The notes below the pieces were generated by a model that made no database searches, was not told the DNA's origin, and worked only from the letters and a program-made list of their open reading frames with translations. Shown piece after piece: positions 23,601-35,300 of a DNA stretch of 64,000 bases. Every line of letters begins with the position of its first letter. Within the stretch, counting starts at the first letter, position 1. Position numbers and translations under genes: made by a program. The stretch covers positions 5,112,001 through 5,176,000 of the forward strand of contig JADLSH010000395.1 of assembly GCA_016169945.1 (NCBI GenBank). Reading direction: 5' to 3'. The stretch is from Trachythela sp. YZ-2020 (Eukaryota; Cnidaria; Anthozoa; Malacalcyonacea; Clavulariidae).

Positions 23601-26346
23601 CGTTTATACCAGCAGCTTTGCTGATGGGATTTTTAACAGTTTAAATAAAGTCTTTATTTATTATTATTTATTATATATAGACGCATCCTCACCAAAACCA
23701 TTTGCATTTGTAAACAACTGCCCCGTCAACAGAGATGTGTTCTATTAATATTGCATAACAAATTTCAAAATTATGCAGTTCATACTACACTCTACTACTC
23801 TAATGACTCTACAAATTACACTCTACGAGTCTACGGACAGAGTATACCGGGAGTATAGCAACTTCTACTATCTATAAAATTCGCCAGAAACAATACAGTA
23901 GCCGTATTAATGTGTATAAATTGTACGCAAGTCGACTTACCTTAGATCGCTGGTAAAATCCAATGCTGTTTACTATAACTAACATATTCGATATTTACGG
24001 TAAGGCCAAAGGGATCTCATCGGGTCTTGAATCTTGTATTTGAATTTTTCTATATATAACCAGCACCAACTACCAAGTCCAAAATATGTGACATGTTTGA
24101 GGCGCAACTTACGCTTCGGAATTTTAAAAATATTGCAATAATGAATATTCGACCCATTCAGTATTGTCTATTGAATATATAAATGACAAAACGCACTACT
24201 AATCCAAAAGGCCAAAATGAAAACGTTTATTTATAAATTTGATTGTATTTCCATCACATTCCCACTCCCAGCTACCACCATTGTGCGGTAAATATTTCGA
24301 AATTTCGTGATATTAGATCAGTGGACTTGAACGCACGTGTTCATAGCTACCGGGGGATTTAGCAACCCAATATTATATATAAAACGATTGTTATGATGTA
24401 GACGTTTAATACCACAAATGTTGTTCGTAAATCTAATTAAACACTGCATGAATACAACCGAATTGAGCTATAAGATAACTTGAAAGTGCTTAAAAAAGTT
24501 TCAACCCCAAAGTTTAACAGATACGGTATTAGTAGAGAATCTTCGCAAACACCCCCCGGAAAGTTTACACTATGATATCTCGTGTGAATTTTCGCCCCTC
24601 ATCACAATACTGCAAAGTTAAAAACTTTGCACTAAAAACGATCTGTTGCTTGCTGGCTCATGTGACCTGATCTAGTGGGCGGAATGCCTGTGTTGTATAC
24701 GTTTTCTTTGTTGAAAGAGCTTGGGATTGATATGGTGGCATGCATGCCTCGCTCTATTCAATAACCGCCATTTGGCAATACCAAACCGAAACTTACTTGA
24801 TAAATATGATACACCTCGTGTCCTTTCTGTGGCCAATATCTATGGCACTGAGGCTAGAAATTAAAGAAATGTATTAAGTATACAGTCTTGATAAATCCCA
24901 GTGTGTAAACGTAGCTTAAAAAAGTTACTTACCAGTCCCAGATCAGCCAACTTAGTCAACATGACAATAACTACAACACCTTGTTCCCAGACCATCTATC
25001 AGAAAATATAGAGTTGTCGCCATTATTCATAATGCTACTTGCTCGGATGTCAGCCATAAAGTATGGTCTTTTTTCATTATCGTTGTACAAGCATTCTCAG
25101 TATACCAATAAGTCCAACTATTTTGGTGGAGGATCAGGTTGAAGTGTTAAACCTGCCCTTGCATCAAGATGGTTTATGATTACTCAATACATATATATAC
25201 TGTAGCTTGTGTTAGCAACAAATACAATTTACGCTTTCTTGCATGTGTTTAAACTATTGTATATATTATAAATCACCGGCAATTCAAAAGTAAAGTTATA
25301 TACCTGCCAGAAATCTGCCACAGTACTCGCCAAGGGACCTTGTGTGGCAATATAAGCTGGATTACGAGGATCATCATCGATCTAAGGAAAAACATGTCAG
25401 ATATACCAAACTAAGAACAGACAAAAAAGGGCGGGTTAATTAAACACGGACGAAATTATAATGCTGCATCGACTACCAAAACGATTTCATGTACTTACTA
25501 TATAGCTTGCGTTGATATAATCTGAGCCAGTGGCGTTTGATGTATCTCGAAGTTTCACTCTGTTGTGATCATCTAAAGAATAATGCAACGGATATGCTAT
25601 ATGTTTAGGTATGTTTCGCCCATTCTATATATGTTTCGATATGTGTATTAGTCGAAAAGGAACGAGTTTCAAACGAATACAAGGTCAATATTTCCACTCA
25701 ATTCCAAAGTCAATATCAAACCTAACTGTGAAAATTCTAACGTTTGATAATGAATTTAAAATAGAGTTCAGTTTTTTGACCTATATACATGTCTTGAGTT
25801 TACATGGTGTTATAATAATGTTTCGTCCTATACTTCTTATCTGCTGGTAAAGGATTTTAGATTCCGTACAATGTCACAGGAGTTGTTTTAAAGTTGCATA
25901 TATACACTCTAAGATAACGGACACTCTACCCAACATTTGAAACGTTCCCTGTTTGTGCCCGTTATAATTAGACGTTCGACTGGAAATATAGTTTTACTTA
26001 CACGGCAATACATCGCTGTATCTGTTTTTCTTGCTATTTTTTGGATCTTTACCAACATCAGTGCAGTCAGGTTCAGCTTCATACACACTCAGATCCTGCA
26101 ATGTGATAAATTACTTTAAAATATTCAGAATTTAACCTAGTACGCACTTGTATCTGTATATTGAAGCATTTGAAGGGCATAATACAAATCCACAATCATT
26201 AATCTATTGAATGATGAAATGCTAAAAATTATCGAAAAATTGCTTTAAAAGTCGGCTCTATATTGATTATTGTGTTTGAAAGCCTTGCGTACCTCCCATT
26301 CTTTAGAAAGTCTATTTTCGTTCTTCAGATGATCCTCCATGTATGC
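20643..26346 (-). other. Exons 12-22: inactive tyrosine phosphatase domain of the IA-2-like gene
   Basis: Recognisable PTP elements in order: [17 protein letters not shown] (substrate loop), [42 protein letters not shown], then the P-loop, [15 protein letters not shown] and a final [17 protein letters not shown]. The general-acid loop reads WPHLGIP, with His (about residue 837) replacing the catalytic Asp of WPD. The P-loop is [10 protein letters not shown]: Cys869 and Arg875 remain, but the usual Ala after CS is Gly and the Gly before Arg is Asp. Human IA-2 is inactive through other changes (Ala for the WPD Asp, Asp for the P-loop Ala). This domain is therefore predicted to be catalytically dead or severely altered. 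Confidence 0.9.
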
Positions 26347-29300
26347 CTATTAGCAAAACAAAAATAAATTAGGAGAAATGTACACGGTGTTCACGCAAAC
26401 TTCAAACACACAGGATTGCGCATCCGCATATTGAGATTAGGGTTGTGGAGAATCGCGAGTTTTTGGAGGTTTTGTGTACAATGCCAATGTGAAATATTCG
26501 TGGGAATTCTGAATATATTTTGCCATTTGCTTAAAAGTAAGGTAACAAGGAAATTTTGGCTTAAGAGAGTTAATATGTATTTGTGTAACAGTATTTAGCT
26601 AACTTACCAACACAACATGTCCTGTGGAGATATCCATCTTTGTATCCACAGGTTCTTCGCTCCTGTAAAGTAGACATAGCCTTGAATGAATAGATAGTAT
26701 GGGCTACACTGTAGTTAGTGTATGTGACCTTCCCCTCTGCAGCCGGGGTTAGTTAGATTCCAGCAATATATGCAGTTCTTGATTATAACGATGCCTTAGC
26801 CGCACGTAAAAATAGTGCTTCCACGGTACTCTTAGCCTACATGGCACACGGTCCACCCGCGAGAATCGTCCCCGCCTTGCGGGTAGACCATCTACTTACT
26901 ATACACGCTAGAGTACTCCCTGTAAACCGGTTTCCTCCTATCTCGTCTCCAGGACAATCTGGTGGGCGTGCGGTGTAGAAAGAAGACACGAGAAAGCTCG
27001 TTACTAGGTTTCCTCCTGTATTAACACTGAAATATAAGGAATGGCCCTCTACGAAGAACAGTTTAGAACTGATAGCGTTATGCAGTCCAAATAAAGTTAG
27101 GCTAGTTTTAGTTACAAGAAAAGATTATCATAACATATTACCAGGAATATTTGGGTGGCATTCCCTTGTTGGCAGGTGCATCTTTTTGAGATCCATCATC
27201 AGAATGAGATACTGAAGTCGTCTGGATGGGTGACTCCCAGGTTGCTTGTTTCAACTGACGCCACAGACTCTGCGAATGTACGAGAGTACTGTTATAGAAG
27301 ATATTGTTACCAAATAGGTCAGGTGTGAATTTCTACCGGGCGTTCTTACTGGCACATAAACACGGACACTTCCAAACTGATTCAAGGAGTTATCAAAATG
27401 AATGCAACAATTATAGAAGCACAATAGAACCTTTTCAGTGAGCTTACAGGAACAAGAAACAGAGTTACCCTACTTACAAATATAAGACAGCTCATTGTTT
27501 GTTGTCCCAAGCAGTGTAGGAATTAATAGTAAGCTGTGGCGTCCAAATGTTTTGATGACCGTGATGTTGTTGTTAACCACTATTATTACCATGCAAAATT
27601 ATATACTGGCTATGCACTGTATGCATTGTTAACAACTTCCTTGTTCCAAACGTCTATTTTCCCATTGGTATTGGCAAGCAAGCCTCTTATAATATGCACA
27701 TTTACCCGCTCTTTCATGAATGTATGCCACATATTTGCCAATCTCAATTATGTTTTTCCCCATTATTATTATTATATATATATATTTTCGCTTACCTGCA
27801 ACAGGCTGTTTCATCTGTAAAAGAATCATCAGGCAAAAACTGCCTGATGATTCTTTTACAGATGAAACAGCCTGTTGCAGACAAGTTTTGAGGTAAGCGA
27901 AAATCTATAATTTGCTCTAACTATATGTTGTCGAGCACTCTTTGCGTTTCGTAGACCTAAACCTACACGTATATATATATATATATAGTCAAATCTGCAG
28001 ACATGCATGTTTCGCCGTTCAACGGCTCGTCAGTGCAGCTTGTAACGCAGTCTAGATGCGAGTGACTTCGTATTTATACACCATACTCTTGCCCTCACCA
28101 AGCGCATGTGGTACAATACTCAGACACATGCGCATCCAGACATGCGTGAAGTGTCTTTATATATATATACGACAAGTTTCCACACTCTGCTCAGTAGACA
28201 AAACATTTATATATGTAACCAAAGGATAGTTGTTTTGACAAAGATTGTGACATGAAATCGAAAATTTAAGTTAAATAATAAAGCTTTTTTATTTCATAAA
28301 CAAAGTCAAAGAATCAAACGTCGAGCAACAGAGAGGATATTGAATATATTGTATGTCTAAGCCTTATAAGGACAATATACATTATACAATAATAATAATA
28401 ATTTAGGTATTATTGTGTCCTAATAAATTATCTCAAACTGTTTTACCTTAACAACATCCATAACAAACAACAAGATATAACGTATATACTGCTTTCAACA
28501 CAAAAAGTTTTTAATATGTCTTGCGTCATTCTACAGATACTGTAGAGTCACTTGAGCAAACCAAATATTTCCGGATTATTACAGAAAGTCTTTCAGAATT
28601 TCCCACGTCATTGAATAAATTATAAAATCTTGTGATTTTATTATTATGTGGCGAATTTTGTTATGCTGTTGTTATCCAATTCACATTTTTGGTTTAACTC
28701 ACATGTCTACTTATGACTGGTTAGAAAATTCAAACACAATGTTGGTTCCTAGTTCTTCGAGGAATAAAGCATGCAGCTGATCTAACAAAATCAACAAGTA
28801 TTATATAGTCGCTAACCAAATGCAGAGCACAAAATATATTTAGCACAAAACGTCAATTAGGTTCAGCAACGGTATATTTCCGTTCCAGGCCAGATAAAGC
28901 TATATTATATCCTTTTACGAGTCCAGCGGAAGTTGTCCTTTATTAACTGGCTTCATTCCATGCATCAGTAAATAGATCAATAGTACGGTCGGGCCTTCTC
29001 CATAGATGACTTCAGATAGATATAGTAAGTTATAGAGCTGTTACTTTTATGGTACATCACCTACCTGATAGTCCGAAACTGCCTCACCACCAGGTTGCTT
29101 GGGAACCCACGTTGGATAGTCTCTACTTGTTCTGGAAAAACGTTCAAGAATAATCTTGCTGACGGACGTTTTTACAAGGTTTGGAATATATAATGTTTCC
29201 CAAAATATAGATTTTGGGGCTTCTATAGAGTGGTCGTAGGTAGGGATTGTTAGGAATTGAAAAGAAAATTTGAAAATATTTTGAAATTTCCTCTGATCCC

Positions 29301-32300
29301 ACATGTAACATAAACATGTTTAAAGCCAAAAATATTCCTCTTATTATAGGGGTCTCTTATTATAGGGGTCTCTTATTATAGGGGTCTCTTATTATAGGGG
29401 TCTCTTATTATAGGGGTCTCTTATTATAGGGGTCTCTTATTATAGGGGTCTCTTATTATAGGGGTCTCTTATTATAGGGGTCTCTTATTATAGGGGTCTC
29501 TTATTATAGGGGTCTCTTATTATAGGGGTCTCTTATTATAGGGGTCTCTTATTATAGGGGTCTCTTATTATGGGGGTCTCTTATTATAGGGTCTCGTATT
29601 ATAGGGTCTCTTATTATAGGGGTCTCTTATTATAGGGGTCTCTTATTATAGGGGTCTCTTATTATAGGGGTCTCTTATTATAGGGGTCTCTTATTATAGG
29701 GGTCTCTTATCATAGGGGTCTCTTATTATAGGGTCTCGTATTATAGGGGTCTCTTATTATAGGGGTCTCGTATTAGGCTTGAAGTCGCAACCATCAAGCC
29801 TTCCACCATAGAGTAAATATTATATAGAGGGTTCACTCTCTTGGGAACCTTTGAATTTTTTGGGGTCGCGCATATCGCATTACGCATGTTGGCCGCCATT
29901 TCTCTGGCCAGTCAATTGCTTTTTCTGGCCAATAAGCACGCTGAACTGGCTGATCCGCCATTTTCCTGGCCAGTAAACTGCATATTTTTGCATAAAAAAC
30001 CGAGGACACGTTGCACCGCTGAGTGGCCCTTCTGTATATATCTTTCTTCTGTGCCTTCCACTCACAGCCTGTGGAATATATTCATGGTAAATATATCACA
30101 GTTTCCAAGAAATTGTTAAGTTTTGGTTTAAGAACATTCTTAAAATGTGATTGGCAAATCACATCTCGTCATTGCGAAAGGTTAGTAACATTTAAGGTTG
30201 CGCCATATGCATGACGATTGAAGATATAATAGCAATGTGCGGTGCCAGTGTGGGTAGAGTGTAACAAAGATTCGGCGGTTGACTGTTGTGTAAAACTACC
30301 TCAAAAATACAATAAGAACTTCGACGTTTCGAACGAAGGGCCTTCGCGCGAAACGTCGAAGTTCTTATTGTATTTTTGAGGTAGTTTTACACAACAGTCA
30401 AGCGCCGAATATAATAGCAATACCTTCTAAGAATGATGAAGATGCAGACTGATGCAAGCAAAATGCCACAGACACAACCAGCGACAATCAGAGTAGTCAC
30501 CATGAAGTTATGATCGTCGTTCTCGTCGTCGTTCTGTATGTTTTCACCTCCCTACATGGAACATAAAAAACTTGTGTTACAGCTAGTATCTGTTTATTAG
30601 AGAAAGAATTGCGAACACAATGTTCTACAGGGAGCGATTGTCCGAAGGCTGGTTAAGGAATTAAAATATAATGCTTTTCGTTTCAAAATATTGGTGATCG
30701 GACATTTTGCCAGTTTAGGACAATTTAACAAATGGACTTTTTGCTGAAAAGATTAAAGATGTCTTTCGGCAAAAAATGACATTCGGACGTATACGGATAC
30801 CAAAACATTAGGGTAGAGGAGTCACTTGCACCCCCACCCCCCCACACACTCGCTATGTCTTTGCCTCTATAAAAGGACATAACGTCGTGTAGCAAAACAT
30901 TTAACAAATTGGATATACCCTAACCTAGGATAATTCTTGCGTACGAGTTTGTTCATTTTCGCCCTAGGCTCGCGTTGTATATTCAATACAACACAGCCTC
31001 TTGTATTATAAACACCACATACAAACCGGATCACGATCAAGCAAGAAATTTCTTCAATACGTTATAGGGGTTATCAGTTGGTCCCTTATAGTAATAGCTG
31101 AATTGCATAAAGCTTTAATTCAACAGAATTTTGAAAAGCTTCATACATTACACAATATATTGTCAATCCAGTATTATATGCAGATCAGTGAACGATACAT
31201 ACCTTCGAGTCAAGCGATGCAGATAAAACAGTAACACCAACAGCTTTCTTGAGACCGTCTTTTACTGATTTATCTACAACAGTCAAGAAAGATGCGTTTG
31301 AAAGATTGCTTGAAAAAATTCATTCTTCATTTGACGAAAATGAAATAAATATTGAAACGGACTCTATATATAACAGCTCGACAATGGAAGAAAGTGATAA
31401 ATGATCGAGCGAAAAAAATTCCAAAGGAATGTCATGTCCAATTATACCGTTTCACCCCCGATGTTAATTAACCGAGAAGGTCTCTCCTCTACAGTGGCCT
31501 TCCTGAAAAATTCAAAGGCAGACGGCGCATTTTGAAAAATTGAAGGAACGCCTTGGTATGCTCGCGCTTTCCCATTTGGCCACGTGCCTTACATTTTCCG
31601 TGTTTAAACGCCTCTGCTGAAGAGAGAGCACCACTGTACAGTGTACACCCTGCAATTTTTGTATAAAATAAACACAGCAAGACAAGTTACCATACAACCG
31701 TACTGCACATGGCAAGTGTACAGCTACTGCACGATTGTTCAAAAGTTATACCTTTATTGATCCTCTGTACAACATGTGAAGGTTTCACTCCGTTGGTTGT
31801 TGTGTTATTAAGCAGATGGAATAACACTGTGTTCTCATCCGTCCTGAAAGGGAATGATATACCTAGAAATTAATCTACTTTTCTTTTTAATCGTTGCAGT
31901 TTGGGATTATGTCGTCTAGCAACCACAAGATTTAACTCGGCCTATAGGAACAGACGGGCTTGTGTATTTAGGATCCGCAGTGAAAAAATAGTTTTGGCCT
32001 TTGGGCCATGCATCTAATACACCAAACAATTGTATCGAACGCGTGGGTAACTAACTCCAAAGGAATCGAAGGGCTTAGATTTGTGATTGAATTGTCCCGG
32101 TATTTTGATTTTTAGTTCGAGAATTACCAAGCTTTTTAAAATTGTATATTATACATGTCAGTGTTCATATCACTACCATCTAGGACGGCACCTTCACCTG
32201 CTGTCGTTGGTACAAACTCAATTTTACCCACAGGTACGCTTACGCAATACGCTCAAAACACTAAGTTGAATTATGTACAGTCATTGGAAAGTCTTTGAAA

Positions 32301-35300
32301 CGTTTCTAGCCAATATTATAGATTAATAAGACTTCTAAGATATAAAGAGTTATGTATTTAAATGCCCAATATTGTATATATATATATATATATCTTTGTA
32401 CACAACTTTCAGAACAACAAAATCCCGCCAAATTATATCACAGTTATAACAATAGCTAGAAGTTCTTTGTTTGGAAACTGATAATCTGACAACTTACGCT
32501 ACTGATGTGAACGCGTCTTGGCGGCTCTCATCATCTCCCCAAAGCAAATCTTGAAGGGCATCCAACAAATCACTGGTTCTGTCTGGGTTTAACCTAACAA
32601 ACAGATACAGCACGATGATATAAACGGCGTAAAAAGAACGAGCGATATCCAACTGTAGTGTTTTATACAGCTGATATTCAAATGATGGCAATCCTCCAGC
32701 TGCATGTACAAATTAATTAGAGGATTACATTCGGTTGCTAGGATGCCCCACGCTATACTGAATAATTCAGAAAATTGATTATAAAAATTTTTCAAAAACA
32801 TTCCAAAAAATGAAATCATAGTAAACTACATGATGCACTTCCTTAAACACACGTCATTTACACACCGCAAGTATACTGGGATATATTTTTAAAGACACAA
32901 TTCGAAGAATAATATTTATGCATGGTTGTAGTTATACACGACTGAAAGGTATAATGACTATGCAAAAGTTCTCTCTGAGAATCATGGCAACACCACAGAA
33001 AAGTAGACCAGTCTTTCTTGGTTCCTTGCTAAAAACCAAATAATTTCTTTGAAAACATGGTTGTTACACTACATTTCACAAGAATAAATGAACCGCCAAA
33101 ACACCATGCCTAGCAATGTGTCGGTAGCACTGTAGCAAAATGTATTAAATTGTTACAGACTTTTAAATTCACATAATAATCTAGTCCGGCAGTTGCAATG
33201 CAAAACTTTCTTACAATCAAAATTTTCTTGGAACAAGGATTCCAGAATCCGCCGCTATTTCCAGATCTGCAGAAAAGAATCAACGGACACTCGGGTGCTT
33301 ACTTTACATTTGGTTTCTGTATTCTCAGAATTCAGCAATGGTAAATGGTAAAAATTGGTAAGTGGTAAAAATTGGCAAATGAAATGCTAGCTCCGTACTT
33401 GACTTCGCTTACCTCTCCTTTAGATCCAATCTTATACGATCAGGATGAACGACAGGCTTGGGTATAGAACTCCGTTTAACATTCTCTTCATTTTCTTCAT
33501 GTGGTATGTTATACAACTTCACTGCTTCTTTCTTCTCTGCCAGCGGTGCATCAACAATGGAACTGACTTGTTGACTTTTGAAGAAATCCTTGACTTTATC
33601 ATAAGTTGGATCTTCACTGTTATTTTGAACAATATCCGCCTTGGTTTGGTCCAGCTTTCCACCGACAAGGACACCAATTTTGGTTTTCTTTGAGGCAGAT
33701 TTGCTAACAATATTTGTTCGAACGTGTTCGATTTTTTGGATGGCTTCTGAATCTTTGTTTGGCTTTTTAGGTATAGAACTAAGCTTTGATTTATCCTCGT
33801 CAAAATATTTGGTATCAGATTCTGTAAGGGGTTTAATCTCGATGTCCAAATCCAGAGATTCGTCGCTCTTCGAGTGTAGATTTCTCTTCGTACTTCCTGA
33901 ATCTTCCTTGTCATCACCATCCTCGTTGGTAGATTTGGTATTTCGTGTTTCAATCGGTTGTAAATTTCTAGTTTGCTTGTGTTCGAACTCCGGTTGTTCA
34001 TCATCTGGTATTGCTAAAGGAGTTCCAATCGGAGGCCAGCCATCCTCTTCTTCATTAACAGGATCTTGTTCTGATCCTTCACCACTTCTGTACGACTTAT
34101 CTAAATTCCTATCTCGAGGTATTTCTTCCTTATTCTTATCTATACTTTCTTTGCTAGATCTGTGTGACAAAGCATCAACATCGCTCTCGGCAAAGTGTGT
34201 CATATCATATTTGCCATTTTCGAACAAGTCGTTTTCATTATCACCAAAACTTGCTCGATTCTTGGACATTTGTTTCTCCTTAAGATCTTGCAAAAACCCT
34301 GGGTCGAAATCACGCTGATTGAGTTTAGATTCATATCCACCTCTACGAGTTATATATCTACCATCATTGCGCAGGATATCGTCCCGATTAATTACAGGTC
34401 TACGCTCATTGGCGGAGCCATCGCTCCTAAAGTACGTCATGTCATACTTAGTATTGTCAAGCCAGTCATCTCGGTCAACATGGCCAACTTTACTTGGGTG
34501 ATCAACGCCTTTTCTGTTGTGCTTGTTCCCTAAAGCATAAATTGAATAAACTTGAAGGAAACACGTTTATTTCGCAAAAATTTTATTCGTAACGCAGGAC
34601 ACGCATCATTGTAATGAATATAAATTTACACATATATCAATGAATTATGACCCCGATAACGAATCGGGGAGTACAGATCGGAATATTGTTAGAAGTGTAT
34701 GAATTGATTTATACACTGATGAAGTGTATAAATTGAATTAAAGTCGGAATAAAAGAAGCAATGATCACCATTGGCACAAACAAGCAACTAATCTTTCAAT
34801 TTAGGAACAGTGAAACGAGATCGATATTCCCAAACATAATACATAAAGCATTTCAACTCACGTTTGTTGGTAATATGTCCTGACGTTTTCCTGAAAATTA
34901 TTCTCGTGCATTTTCCATATGGATAAAATTCAACTTGAAAAAATAGAACACAATAAATATTTATAACCACTTCGGATGCTTGATAACGATAACATAGAAA
35001 CATGTTCTAGAAGCAATTGTTGTATTGTATTTTGATCATTATACAACGGAAAATCTCCTGCACTGGCCAGTCGGAGCTTTGTTCCGTAAAACGTCAATCG
35101 CGCGCCACTTGTCAATAAGCATGCACTAATTTCCATGCGCATCAAGCCGGTTTTCCGCTAGCAAGGTTTTTCGCGCGAAAGAACATTTCTATTGTTAAAA
35201 TTGAAAGGAATCTTTACATATCCAAGTAATTCCAGCAAAGAGCTCACAAGACGAAAGAATATCGTCATTTCGCGCGATCAAATTTGCTGGTGGAAAACCG

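Larger units (their letters stand above)
27270..29064 (-). other. Intron 9 of the IA-2-like gene, carrying ribozyme-like sequences
   Basis: The intron lies between exons 9 and 10. It contains a palindrome with two weak hammerhead-like cores (27796-27880), an AT microsatellite at about 27968-27987, a complete sense hammerhead motif (27995-28038) and flanking sequence (28039-28180) with inverted gcgcatgtg/cacatgcgc segments. The cluster looks like one degraded element, possibly Penelope-like or a retrozyme. Confidence 0.6.

Noticed and set aside
33207..33262. Possible extra exon between IA-2-like exons 4 and 5 (tttctgcag acceptor, attgtaaga donor)
   Set aside because: It would exit in phase 0, but exon 5 needs phase 2; exon 4 joins exon 5 directly with correct phase.
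33641..34533. Serine-rich 225-codon and 112-codon plus-strand frames
   Set aside because: Antisense of the acidic luminal exon of the IA-2-like gene, which is supported by phase-matched neighbours.
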